The notes beneath the pieces are model-generated. The model did not search any database and was not told where the DNA came from. It saw nothing but the letters and a program-made list of their open reading frames with translations. DNA of 64,000 nt, taken from assembly GCA_000341795.1 (NCBI GenBank), contig AODO01000005.1:1-64000 (forward strand). Reading direction: 5' to 3'. This DNA is from Rhodococcus triatomae BKS 15-14. Lineage in GTDB: Bacteria; Actinomycetota; Actinomycetes; Mycobacteriales; Mycobacteriaceae. Positions within the stretch are counted from its first letter, which is position 1. Every line of letters begins with the position of its first letter. This document shows positions 27,560-36,246 of the stretch, piece after piece. A program made the translations under genes and the position numbers.

Positions 27560-28786
27560 CTAGAGACCCCAGCCTGTCGGAGTGCTCCTGAGAACGCTGC
27601 GGTCGAGCTCCGCGACCGACGCGAAACCGGCGAGCCCGAGCGTGACGTCGAGATCCGCGAGCAGCATCCGCAGCGAATGCCGCACACCGTCGGCGCCGGC
27701 CAACCCCAGCCCGTACACCCACGGTCGCCCGTAGAGCACCGCGTCGGCACCCAGCGCGAGTGCCTTGGCGACGTCGGCGCCACTGCGGATTCCGGAGTCG
27801 AGAAGGACGGTGGACCGATCCCCGACCGCTGCCGCGACGTCGGGCAACGCGTCCAGTGCGGCGATCGCACCGTCGACCTGCCGTCCGCCGTGGTTGCTGA
27901 CCACCACACCTGCCGCGCCCGCGTCGACGACGGCGCGCGCGTCGTCGGGGTGCACGATCCCCTTGACCAGGACCGGCAGATCCGTCCACCGGGCCAGGCG
28001 CTCGACGTCACGCAAGCGGATCGCGTGGTTGCCGAACATCGAGACCCAGGTGAGCACCGCCATCTGCATGGCCTCGACGCTCTCCTCCGGCGGCGTCGCC
28101 AGCCGGGACCGGAAAACCGGATCGGACAGGTAGTTGGCGATGCCCTTCGCCTGCAGGAAGGGCAGGTGTCCGAGTTCGAGGTCGCGGGGCCGCCAGCCCA
28201 TTCCGGGTGTGTCCGCGGTGAGGACGATCGCCTTGGCGCCGGCGGCGGTCGCGCGCCGCACCAGCGACTCGGCGACCTCGTCGTCCGACGGCCAGTACAG
28301 CTGGTACCACCAGTTCTCACCCGACACCGCCGCCACGTCCTCGATGGCGCTGGACGCCGCCGTCGACAGCACCGATCCGACACCGAGTTCCGCGGCGGCG
28401 GCGCCCACGGCCCGTTCGGCGTCGGGGTGCACGAGTTCGAGCACCCCGATCGGCGCGGTCAGCACGGGCGCCGCGAGCCTGGTCCCCAGCACCTCCACGC
28501 TCAGATCACGGGCGTCGGCGGACGCGGTGCCGCGGAGCATCCGAGGGACGATGGCGTGCCGGTCGAACGCCGCCAGGTTCGCTGCCGCGGTGCGTTCCGT
28601 GGACGCGCTTCCGGCGATGTATCCGAATGCCTCCGGCGACAACCGTTCCCGCGCCAGTTCTTCCAGCCCCGCCGCGGTCATCGGCAGTTCCGGCACGGTT
28701 CCGCCGAGGCCGGCGAAGTAGATCTCGTTCTGCATGTTCCCGAAATAGGTCACGCCGTGACCGTAGCCGTTGCGCGCGCCGAACAC
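27560..28786 (-). CDS. FMN-dependent alpha-hydroxy-acid oxidase (lactate 2-monooxygenase type)
   Basis: TIM-barrel FMN enzyme oxidising L-lactate or a related 2-hydroxy acid. The catalytic region 'VVVSNHGGRQVDGAIAALD' holds the base His and substrate Arg, 'ILVKGIVHPDDA'-like 'LVKGIVHPDDARAVVDAG' carries the FMN-binding Lys, and 'LLDSGIRSGADVAKALALG' binds FMN phosphate. The N terminus 'NEIYFAGLGG' resembles mycobacterial lactate 2-monooxygenase. I choose a GTG at 28786; starts at 28753 or 28735 are possible. It is co-transcribed with MarR. Confidence 0.88.
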   Translation of the reverse strand: MFGARNGYGHGVTYFGNMQNEIYFAGLGGTVPELPMTAAGLEELARERLSPEAFGYIAGSASTERTAAANLAAFDRHAIVPRMLRGTASADARDLSVEVLGTRLAAPVLTAPIGVLELVHPDAERAVGAAAAELGVGSVLSTAASSAIEDVAAVSGENWWYQLYWPSDDEVAESLVRRATAAGAKAIVLTADTPGMGWRPRDLELGHLPFLQAKGIANYLSDPVFRSRLATPPEESVEAMQMAVLTWVSMFGNHAIRLRDVERLARWTDLPVLVKGIVHPDDARAVVDAGAAGVVVSNHGGRQVDGAIAALDALPDVAAAVGDRSTVLLDSGIRSGADVAKALALGADAVLYGRPWVYGLGLAGADGVRHSLRMLLADLDVTLGLAGFASVAELDRSVLRSTPTGWGL

Positions 28787-28829
28787 GGGTGGATCCCCGG
28801 TCGGGCCGGAACCCGATAGCGTCGACCCC

Positions 28830-29810
28830 ATGCATGCGATCACCATCACGGCACCCGGCGGGCCCGAAGTCCTCACCTGGAACGAGGTTCCCGACCCGGA
28901 GCCCGGACCCGGCCAGGTGCTGATCGACGTCGCGGCCACCGCCGTCAATCGCGCCGACGTCCTGCAGCGCCGCGGGCTCTACCCACCCCCGCCCGGTGCG
29001 AGCGACATCCTCGGGCTCGAATGCTCCGGCACGATCGCCGCGCTCGGCGACGGAGTGCGGGACTGGCAGGTCGGCGACCGGGTGTGCGCGCTCCTCGCCG
29101 GCGGCGGCTACGCGGAGAAGGCGGTCGTCACCGCGAACCAGTTGCTGCCCATCCCCGACGGCCTCGACCTCGTCGCCGCGGCGGCGCTGCCCGAGGTCGC
29201 GTGCACCGTGTGGTCGAACCTGGTGATGATCGGCGGCATGCGCAGCGGACAGCTGGTGCTCGTGCACGGCGGTGGCGGCGGCATCGGCACCCACGCCATC
29301 CAGGTCGCCGTCGCGCTCGGCGCCACCGTCGCGGTGACCGCAGGCTCCGAGCACAAGCTCGCCGCCTGCCGCGAACTCGGCGCCACCATCACCGTCAACT
29401 ACCACGAGGACGACTTCGTCACCGCGGTCCGCGACGCGGGTGGCGCCGACCTGATCCTCGACAACATGGGTGCGAAGTACCTGGGCCGGAACGTCGACGC
29501 CCTCGCGCCCGACGGACAGCTGTGCGTGATCGGCATGCAGGGCGGCGCGGTCGGCGAGCTGAACCTCGGGAAGCTGATCGCCAAGCGGGGCCGCGTGTTC
29601 GCCACGGGCCTGCGTGGTCGTCCCGAGGCCGGGCGGTCCAGCAAGGCCGAGATCGTGTCGGAGGTGACGCGGCGACTGTGGCCGCTCGTGGCGGACGGGA
29701 CCGTCCGGCCGGTGGTGCACACGGAGCTGCCGATCACCGAGGCGGCCCGCGGTCACGAGCTGCTCGACTCGGCGGACACCGTCGGCAAGGTGGTGCTCAC
29801 CGTCGGGTGA
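28830..29810 (+). CDS. NAD(P)H-quinone oxidoreductase, PIG3/Qor type
   Basis: Zinc-free medium-chain dehydrogenase/reductase of 326 residues, with 'NRADVLQRRGLYPPPPGAS' and 'LGLECSG' typical of the PIG3 family. The NADPH motif is in 'VHGGGGGIGTHAIQVA'. It reduces quinones by one or two electrons in this family. It is divergent from the hydroxy-acid oxidase across 43 bases, so the two may share regulation by the MarR protein. It ends just before a palindromic repeat. Confidence 0.9.
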   Translation: MHAITITAPGGPEVLTWNEVPDPEPGPGQVLIDVAATAVNRADVLQRRGLYPPPPGASDILGLECSGTIAALGDGVRDWQVGDRVCALLAGGGYAEKAVVTANQLLPIPDGLDLVAAAALPEVACTVWSNLVMIGGMRSGQLVLVHGGGGGIGTHAIQVAVALGATVAVTAGSEHKLAACRELGATITVNYHEDDFVTAVRDAGGADLILDNMGAKYLGRNVDALAPDGQLCVIGMQGGAVGELNLGKLIAKRGRVFATGLRGRPEAGRSSKAEIVSEVTRRLWPLVADGTVRPVVHTELPITEAARGHELLDSADTVGKVVLTVG

Positions 29811-29811
29811 C

Positions 29812-29939
29812 CGGCTGAAGGTGGCCTTCGTGCGCATGAACAAGACGAAGGCCACCTTCAGCCGATTCGCCGGGTACTCACGCTCGCGGCCGAAGGCCCC
29901 CTTCATGCGCGTGAACGAGACGAAGGCCACCTTCAGCCC
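29812..29939. repeat. Dispersed palindromic element, tandem copy 2
   Basis: A perfect 19-bp inverted repeat (29812-29830 with 29846-29864) with a 15-base loop, two bases after a stop codon, then a second imperfect copy at 29889-29939. The core AAGGCCACCTTCAG is shared with 777-903. It lies between convergent genes and probably acts as a terminator for both. Confidence 0.85.
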
Positions 29940-29983
29940 GACAACGGGCGGTGATGCGGGACGGCGGTGACGGTGCCGGCGGG

Positions 29984-31183
29984 TCAGCCGAGTGCGGCGA
30001 CCGCGCGGACGAGCTGGTCGATCTCGTTGCGGGTGGTGTACGGCGCGAGCCCGACGGTGATCGCGCCGCCCTCCTCGTTGACGCCGAGCGAGTCCAGCAG
30101 GCGACTGCCCCGGCCCCCGACGACGGTGCCGATGCGACGCTCCGCGAAGTGCTCGGCCGCCTTCTCCGCGCTGACCCCGGAGACGGTGAAGCTGATCGCG
30201 GGGACACGGCTGTGCGAGGTGCCGATCAACGTCACCTGCGGGAGGCGGCGCAGCGACGCGAGGAGCCGCTCGAACAGGCGGTCGTGGTAGTCCTGCAGCG
30301 AGCTGATCGACGTCTCCAGCCGCTCGCGACGGGACCCGGTGGCGGATTCGTCGAGGTTGGCGAGGTAGTCGATGGACGCGGTCAGACCGGCGAGCAGGGC
30401 GTACTGGTGGCCGCCCATCTCGAGCCGCTCGGGGCCGTGCGCGTGCGGGTTCAGCGAGATCGACGGGATCCGGTCGATCAGTCCGGGATCGCGGAACACC
30501 AGCGCGCCGATCTGCGGGCCACCCCAGCTGGGTCCGCTGACGGCGAGGACGTCGGCACCGAGCTCGTGGATGTCGACGTGCGCGTACGGGGCGGCGGCGA
30601 TGGCGTCGCACACCATCAGTCCGCCCATCTCGTGGATCCGGTCCGACGCGACGCGGACGTCCGGTGCGGACCCGACGATCGGGGACGCCGCCGTCAACGC
30701 GACCAGCCGGGTCGTCGGACCGATCAGCTCCGCGAACTGCCAGCTGGGCAGATCACAGGTGTCGATCTCGACCTCGGCCCACCGCACCTGCGCGCCGTAC
30801 CGGTTGGCGACACGCAGCCAGGGCGCGACGTTGGCCTCCTCGTCGAGCCGTGACAGCACGACACCCGTGCCGAGCCCCAGCCGCGAACTGAGGGCCTCGG
30901 CGAGCCACGCGAGCAGCGTCGCGCGGTCCGGTCCGAGCACGACGCCGGCCGGGTCACCCCCGACGAGGTCGGCGACCGCCTCACGGGCGGCGTCGAGTGT
31001 TGCCGCGGCGCGCCGCGCGCTGACATGCCTGCCGACATGCGAGGATCCGGATCCTCGGAATCCCTTCGACACCGCGGTCGACACGGAATCCGGGTGCAGC
31101 ATTCCGGCCTGGGGGTCGAGATGGATCCATCCGTCTCCCAGGGTCGGGATCAGTCCCCGTACCCGGGCGACGTCGTAAACCAT
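29984..31183 (-). CDS. Class-V aminotransferase / cysteine desulfurase-like protein lacking the PLP lysine
   Basis: A 399-residue protein with the class-V fold: 'HLDPQAGMLHPDSV' at the start, 'VSRLDEEANVAPWL', and 'VSGPSWGGPQIGALVF' where desulfurases have S-x-H-K before G-P-x-G. The lysine that binds PLP is absent. No Cys-bearing active loop is apparent either. It corresponds in neighbourhood to M. tuberculosis Rv3778c, two genes from bpa. It may be a non-catalytic homologue or use a different chemistry. The ATG at 31183 gives the expected start 'MVYDVARVRGL'. Confidence 0.82.
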   Translation of the reverse strand: MVYDVARVRGLIPTLGDGWIHLDPQAGMLHPDSVSTAVSKGFRGSGSSHVGRHVSARRAAATLDAAREAVADLVGGDPAGVVLGPDRATLLAWLAEALSSRLGLGTGVVLSRLDEEANVAPWLRVANRYGAQVRWAEVEIDTCDLPSWQFAELIGPTTRLVALTAASPIVGSAPDVRVASDRIHEMGGLMVCDAIAAAPYAHVDIHELGADVLAVSGPSWGGPQIGALVFRDPGLIDRIPSISLNPHAHGPERLEMGGHQYALLAGLTASIDYLANLDESATGSRRERLETSISSLQDYHDRLFERLLASLRRLPQVTLIGTSHSRVPAISFTVSGVSAEKAAEHFAERRIGTVVGGRGSRLLDSLGVNEEGGAITVGLAPYTTRNEIDQLVRAVAALG

Positions 31184-31325
31184 GACCGACAGCCTAAGAC
31201 CTGTTTTCGACGCGATGCGATCGGGATGGCGGATTCCACACCACGACAGTGGATCTGAGCAGCCACGACACCGAACCCCGATCCGCCCTTTAGCGATTCG
31301 CGGCCGATACCGACAAGATGGAGAC

Positions 31326-31919
31326 ATGACGCATCCGGAGAATGAGCACGTCGTCGTGATCGGACCCGACGGTCGGCCCGTGGCGTCGGAGTCACCGGAC
31401 TCCGCTCGGGAACAGGCCGCGCAACCGTCGAGCAACGGAACCGGTACCCCGGACGACGCCGGTGAGGCCACCGAGGAGCGGGAGGAAACCCTCGCGGACA
31501 TGGTCGAGCAACCCGCGAAGGTGATGCGGATCGGCACCATGATCAAGCAGCTCCTCGAGGAGGTGCGGGCGGCCCCGCTCGACGACGCGAGCCGGAACCG
31601 GCTCAAGGAGATCCACAAGTCGTCGATCAAGGAGCTCGAACAGGGCCTCGCGCCGGAACTGCGGGACGAGCTCGAACGCCTCGCGTTGCCGTTCACCGAC
31701 GACAGCGTCCCGTCGGACGCAGAGCTGCGGATCGCGCAGGCGCAGCTGGTCGGCTGGCTGGAAGGCCTGTTCCACGGCATCCAGACGGCGTTGTTCGCGC
31801 AGCAGATGGCGGCACGCGCCCAGCTCGAGCAGATGCGTCAGGGCGCACTGCCGCCCGGGCTCGGCGCGGCGATCCAGCAGCAGGGCCAGCAACCCCCGGG
31901 AACCGGCCAGTACCTGTAG
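31326..31919 (+). CDS. bpa: Bacterial proteasome activator
   Basis: ATP-independent ring-forming activator of the 20S proteasome (Bpa/PafE, Rv3780). The 197-residue protein has an unstructured acidic N terminus, a helical core ('VMRIGTMIKQLLEEVRAAPL', 'HGIQTALFAQQMAARAQLEQ'), and a C-terminal 'GQYL', the motif that docks into proteasome alpha-ring pockets. It sits just upstream of wzt-glfT1-wzm, the same order as in mycobacteria. Proteasome genes themselves are outside the window. Confidence 0.93.
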   Translation: MTHPENEHVVVIGPDGRPVASESPDSAREQAAQPSSNGTGTPDDAGEATEEREETLADMVEQPAKVMRIGTMIKQLLEEVRAAPLDDASRNRLKEIHKSSIKELEQGLAPELRDELERLALPFTDDSVPSDAELRIAQAQLVGWLEGLFHGIQTALFAQQMAARAQLEQMRQGALPPGLGAAIQQQGQQPPGTGQYL

Positions 31920-32068
31920 CGACATCGAGGCCCGCCCTGCGCGTGCGTCCGGCTGCTCGGACCACCAGAAGCACGCGCAGGGCGTACGGGTGCCACGGGT
32001 AGGGTGGACCACCGTGCCAGCCGCCGTCAGCTCGATGAAGGCCGGCTGACGTCGCTTGAAAGGCGCCC

Positions 32069-32896
32069 ATGACTGACCACGTGAGCATCGAGACCACCAA
32101 CGCATACGTCGACTTCCCGATCTTCGACGCCAAGACGCGTTCGCTGAAGAAGGCATTCCTCGGCAAGGCGGGCGGCGCGATCGGCCGGAACGATTCCGAC
32201 GTCGTGGTCGTCGAGGCGCTCAAGGACATCACCTTGTCCCTGAAGCAGGGCGACCGCGTCGGCCTCGTCGGGCACAACGGCGCAGGCAAGTCCACCCTGC
32301 TGCGCCTGCTGTCGGGGATCTACGAGCCCACACGCGGCAGCGCCCGCGTCCGGGGCCGCGTCGCGCCCGTGTTCGACCTGGGTGTCGGCATGGACCCGGA
32401 GATATCCGGCTACGAGAACATCATCATCCGCGGCATGTTCATGGGCATGACCCGCAAGCAGATGCTGGCGAAGGTCGACGAGATCGCCGACTTCACCGAG
32501 CTGGGCGAATACCTGAACATGCCGCTGCGCACCTACTCGACCGGTATGCGGGTCCGCGTCGCGCTCGGCGTCGTGACCAGCATCGACCCCGAGATTCTCC
32601 TGCTCGACGAGGGCATCGGCGCCGTCGACGCGGACTTCATGAAGAAGGCGCGCACCCGCCTCCAGTCACTGGTCGAGCGGTCCGGCATCCTCGTGTTCGC
32701 CTCCCACTCGAACGAATTCCTCGCGCAGCTGTGTGACCGGGCGATGTGGATCGACCACGGCCAGATCCGGATGAGCGGCGGCATCGAGGACGTCGTGCGC
32801 GCCTACGAGGGTGACGAGGCAGGCGACCACGTCGCGCACGTCATCCAGGAACTCGAGCGCGAGAAGTCCGCGGCGTCCGCGAACGGCACCGCGTGA
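32069..32896 (+). CDS. wzt: Galactan exporter ABC ATPase
   Basis: ATPase of the O-antigen-type exporter that moves lipid-linked galactan across the membrane (Rv3781). Walker A is 'GHNGAGKST' (68-76), the signature 'YSTGMRVRVALG' is the divergent Wzt form, and Walker B is 'ILLLDEGIGAVD'. It has 275 residues and no C-terminal carbohydrate-binding domain. Its stop overlaps the glfT1 GTG, and the permease follows. Confidence 0.94.
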   Translation: MTDHVSIETTNAYVDFPIFDAKTRSLKKAFLGKAGGAIGRNDSDVVVVEALKDITLSLKQGDRVGLVGHNGAGKSTLLRLLSGIYEPTRGSARVRGRVAPVFDLGVGMDPEISGYENIIIRGMFMGMTRKQMLAKVDEIADFTELGEYLNMPLRTYSTGMRVRVALGVVTSIDPEILLLDEGIGAVDADFMKKARTRLQSLVERSGILVFASHSNEFLAQLCDRAMWIDHGQIRMSGGIEDVVRAYEGDEAGDHVAHVIQELEREKSAASANGTA

Positions 32897-33777
32897 GCAC
32901 GATCGTCGGCGTCGTCGTCACCCACCGGCGACGCGAACTGCTCGCCGAGTCGCTGAAGGTCCTCACCACCCAGACCCGTCCGTTGGACCACCTGATCGTC
33001 GTCGACAACGCCGACGAGAGCGCGGTGCGTGACCTGGTCGAGTCCGCGGACATCCCGACCACCTACATCGGCTCGAAGCACAACCTCGGCGGTGCGGGCG
33101 GGTTCGCGCTCGGCATGCTGCACGCGCTGGCGCTGGGCGCGGACTGGCTGTGGCTGGCCGACGACGACGGCCGTCCCGAGGGCCCCGACGTGCTGGCGAC
33201 GCTGCTGGAGTGCGCGGAACGCAACGCGCTGGCCGAGGTGTCCCCGGTCGTGTGCAACATCGACGATCCCGAGAAGCTGGCGTTCCCGCTGCGCCGCGGC
33301 CTGGAGTGGCGCCGGACCCGGTCGGAGTTGGGCGACGGCGACCTGCTGCCCGGGATCGCGTCACTGTTCAACGGCGCCCTGTTCTCCGCGGCCGCCGTGG
33401 ACGCGGTCGGAGTCCCGGACCTGCGACTGTTCGTGCGCGGCGACGAGGTGGAGGTGCATCGCCGCCTGGTCCGGTCCGGTCTGCCCTTCGGCACCTGCCT
33501 GACCACCGCCTATCTGCATCCGTGCGGCACCGACGAGTTCAAGCCGATCCTCGGCGGCCGCATGCACACGCAGTACCCGGACAACGACACCAAGCGGTTC
33601 TTCACCTACCGCAACCGCGGCTACCTGCTCTCGCAGCCGGGCATGCGGCGGCTGCTGCCGCAGGAGTGGCTGCGGTTCGGCTGGTACTTCCTGATCACCC
33701 GCCGCGACCTCGCCGGCCTGCGGGACTGGGTGCGTCTTCGCAAACTCGGCCGAGAGGAACGCTTTGAGCGGCAGTGA
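32893..33777 (+). CDS. glfT1: Galactofuranosyltransferase 1
   Basis: GT2 enzyme adding the first galactofuranose residues to the rhamnosyl-GlcNAc-PP-decaprenyl linker (Rv3782). Features: GT-A start 'VGVVVTHRRRELL', 'NLGGAGGFALGM', and the metal-binding Asp triad D90-D92 in 'LADDDGRPEG'. It has 294 residues. The GTG start overlaps the wzt stop, and the end overlaps wzm by 14 bases, so the three genes are translated as a unit. Confidence 0.94.
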   Translation: MSTIVGVVVTHRRRELLAESLKVLTTQTRPLDHLIVVDNADESAVRDLVESADIPTTYIGSKHNLGGAGGFALGMLHALALGADWLWLADDDGRPEGPDVLATLLECAERNALAEVSPVVCNIDDPEKLAFPLRRGLEWRRTRSELGDGDLLPGIASLFNGALFSAAAVDAVGVPDLRLFVRGDEVEVHRRLVRSGLPFGTCLTTAYLHPCGTDEFKPILGGRMHTQYPDNDTKRFFTYRNRGYLLSQPGMRRLLPQEWLRFGWYFLITRRDLAGLRDWVRLRKLGREERFERQ

Positions 33778-34684
33778 CGTCACCGTCGACGACGGTCCGG
33801 CGACCACGGAAAACGGGCGGGTAGTGTCGTCCCCTGTGTCTGCACCACCCACCGAACCCTCGGCGTCGTCGGCCCCCGATTCCCGGACGTTCCGGCGGGC
33901 GTTCCAGGACCTGCGGGACGGGTTCGGTCACCGCGAGCTGTGGCTGCACCTGGGCTGGCAGGACATCAAGCAGCGGTACAAGCGGTCCGTCCTCGGCCCG
34001 TTCTGGATCACCATCGCGACCGGTGTCTCCGCGGTGGCGATGGGGCTGCTGTACGGCACGTTGTTCGACATGGACATCGCCTCGTTCCTGCCGTACGTCA
34101 CCCTCGGCTTCATCATCTGGAACCTGATCAGCGGGTCCATCCTCGAGGGCGCGGACGTGTTCATGTCCAACGAGGGCCTGATCAAACAGTTGCCGACGCC
34201 GCTGAGTGTGCACGTCTACCGCCTGGTCTGGCGGCAGATGATCCTCTTCGCGCACAACATCGTCATCTACGTCGTCATCTTCGCGATCTTCCCGCAGCCG
34301 ATCAGCTGGACGGCGATCGCCGCGATCCCGGCGCTGTTCCTGATCGCGATCAACGCGGTCTGGGTGTCACTGCTGTTCGGCATCCTCTCCACCCGGTACC
34401 GCGACATCGCGCCGCTCCTCGGCAGCGTCGTGCAGTTGCTGTTCTTCATGACGCCGATCATCTGGACCGAGAAGACCCTCGAGGGCACGGGCAACGCCGA
34501 TCGCGCCAAGATCGCCGAACTGAACCCGCTCTACCACTTCCTCGACATCATGCGGGCGCCGCTGCTCGGTGAGGACCAGCAGCTCTACCACTGGCTGATC
34601 GTGCTCGCGGTGACCGTCGTCGGCTGGGCCGTCGCCCTCGTCGCGATGCGCAACTACCGCTCCCGCGTCTCCTACTGGGTCTGA
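33764..34684 (+). CDS. wzm: Galactan exporter ABC permease
   Basis: Six-helix ABC-2 permease partner of Wzt (Rv3783). The conserved approach 'WQDIKQRYKRSVLGPFWI' precedes the first helix, and helices follow through 'FFMTPIIWTEKTLEG'. 306 residues from a TTG at 33764 preceded by GAGAGGA; a GTG at 33836 is a possible later start. It converges with the GT-C gene with a 7-base gap. Confidence 0.92.
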   Translation: MSGSDVTVDDGPATTENGRVVSSPVSAPPTEPSASSAPDSRTFRRAFQDLRDGFGHRELWLHLGWQDIKQRYKRSVLGPFWITIATGVSAVAMGLLYGTLFDMDIASFLPYVTLGFIIWNLISGSILEGADVFMSNEGLIKQLPTPLSVHVYRLVWRQMILFAHNIVIYVVIFAIFPQPISWTAIAAIPALFLIAINAVWVSLLFGILSTRYRDIAPLLGSVVQLLFFMTPIIWTEKTLEGTGNADRAKIAELNPLYHFLDIMRAPLLGEDQQLYHWLIVLAVTVVGWAVALVAMRNYRSRVSYWV

Positions 34685-34691
34685 GTCGCCG

Positions 34692-36242
34692 TCAGTCGGC
34701 CCGTTCCATCCGCACGAGTTGGCTGTGGTTCTCCGGCACGCGGTCGATGACGACGAAGCCCTCCGCGGCGAGCGCCCGGTACAGGTCCGAGTCGACGAAG
34801 CGGAACGGCGCGAACTGCCACCACACGTTGGCCGGATGCAGGTACTCGCTCGCTGTCGCGCGGTCGCCGTCCGTGACCACCCACACGACGTCGCAGGTGC
34901 GGGCGCGGGCAGCCACCAGATCGGGCGGCGCGTCCGAATCCCAGAGACTGACCAGGTTGGCGGCGGGCTCGCCGAATCCGATGTCGACGAGGTCGGCGAA
35001 CGCGTCGGGGCGGGCCTGCTCGACGGACCGCAGTGACGTCGGCTGCCACGACACCGACGGCTGGAACGCCACGCAGTCGCCGGGTTCGGCGCGGGCCGCG
35101 ACGTCGTCGGCGATCGTGCTGTAGTCCATGCCGCCCGGCTTCCCCCACGGCTGCCGCTGCGCGAGGTACGCGGGCAGCGCCGCCGCGGTGAGGGCCAGCA
35201 CCGCGACGACCACTCCGACGCGGGAGCGGAACAGCAGGACGACGGCGAGCGCCACGAGCAACGCCACGGCAGGCGTGGTGAAGATCAGGTACCGCCCGAT
35301 GTAGATGTTGCTCGCGAATGCCGAGTAGCCGAGGATCGCCGCGATCGGCACCAGAATCCACGGCACCGCGACGGCTGCCACCGCGCCCGCGACCGCGTCG
35401 CCGCGCCACACCGACGCGACCGCGCCCGCGACGACGAGGACCAGGCAGCAGAGCGCGAACCACACCGCATCCGGGAACCACTGTTCGACGAGGATCGTCT
35501 GCGTGACCGTCGAGTCCAGCGGTGGCACCCACCTCACCTGACGGGACTGGGAGATGGCGAGGACGGCGAACGGGGCGGCGAGGAGGCCGGCGCCTGCGGC
35601 GGCGACCAGGAACCACCAGCGTCGCCGCGCGGGTGTGACGGCGACGGTCACCGCGTGTGCGGCGACGAGGACCGCGCTGTAGAGGAACAGCACCGTCGAC
35701 AGCGCGATCAGCAGCGCGTACAGCAGCCACCAGAGGCGCCGGGTGGATCGGAGCGCGACGACGAGGACCAGGCCGGTGACGGCGCCCGCCGCCGCGACCA
35801 TCGCGTAGGAGCGGGCCTCGGTCGCCGCCCACGTGACCCGCGGCAGGATCATGAACACGGCACCCGCGACCACCGCGAAGCGGGTGCCGGCGAGGATGCG
35901 CGCCAACTGGACGAGGGCGGCGGCTCCGACTCCGATCGCGACGGCGCTCGGCAGCCGCGCGGTGAGTTCACTGATGCCGACCAGGTCGAACCAGTAGTGC
36001 ATCAGCGCGTAGTAGGCGCCGTGGACGGCGTCGATCCTGCCGAGCAGTTCACCCAGTTCGGGGACGGTGCGGTCGGCGGCGGCGATCGTCGCGGCCTCGT
36101 CCCACCAGAACGACGGGATCCACGCCCCCGCGAGCGCGATCAGCGTCGCGAGGACGCCCGCGCCGAGCGGGAGAATCGACCGCGCCACCCGCGACCGGTA
36201 CCGCTGCGGCGGTACTGTCGCGGACTCAGCGGTCTGCGACAC
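34692..36242 (-). CDS. GT-C glycosyltransferase (family 39-like)
   Basis: A 516-residue polytopic membrane protein with 10 or more helices. The first external loop contains 'SFWWDEAATIAAADRT', the acidic pair expected for catalysis in GT-C enzymes that use polyprenyl-phosphate sugars. The C-terminal 150 residues are a soluble domain ('DCVAFQPSVSWQPTSLRS'). It starts with GTG 4 bases after glfT2, so it belongs to the same transcript. Acceptor and sugar are unknown; envelope mannosylation or arabinosylation are the obvious options. Confidence 0.82.
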   Translation of the reverse strand: MSQTAESATVPPQRYRSRVARSILPLGAGVLATLIALAGAWIPSFWWDEAATIAAADRTVPELGELLGRIDAVHGAYYALMHYWFDLVGISELTARLPSAVAIGVGAAALVQLARILAGTRFAVVAGAVFMILPRVTWAATEARSYAMVAAAGAVTGLVLVVALRSTRRLWWLLYALLIALSTVLFLYSAVLVAAHAVTVAVTPARRRWWFLVAAAGAGLLAAPFAVLAISQSRQVRWVPPLDSTVTQTILVEQWFPDAVWFALCCLVLVVAGAVASVWRGDAVAGAVAAVAVPWILVPIAAILGYSAFASNIYIGRYLIFTTPAVALLVALAVVLLFRSRVGVVVAVLALTAAALPAYLAQRQPWGKPGGMDYSTIADDVAARAEPGDCVAFQPSVSWQPTSLRSVEQARPDAFADLVDIGFGEPAANLVSLWDSDAPPDLVAARARTCDVVWVVTDGDRATASEYLHPANVWWQFAPFRFVDSDLYRALAAEGFVVIDRVPENHSQLVRMERAD

Positions 36243-36246
36243 CCAG

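Noticed and set aside
28506-30611. 701-codon minus-strand frame spanning the quinone oxidoreductase and repeats
   Set aside because: It crosses three real genes and the palindromic repeats; only shadow composition.
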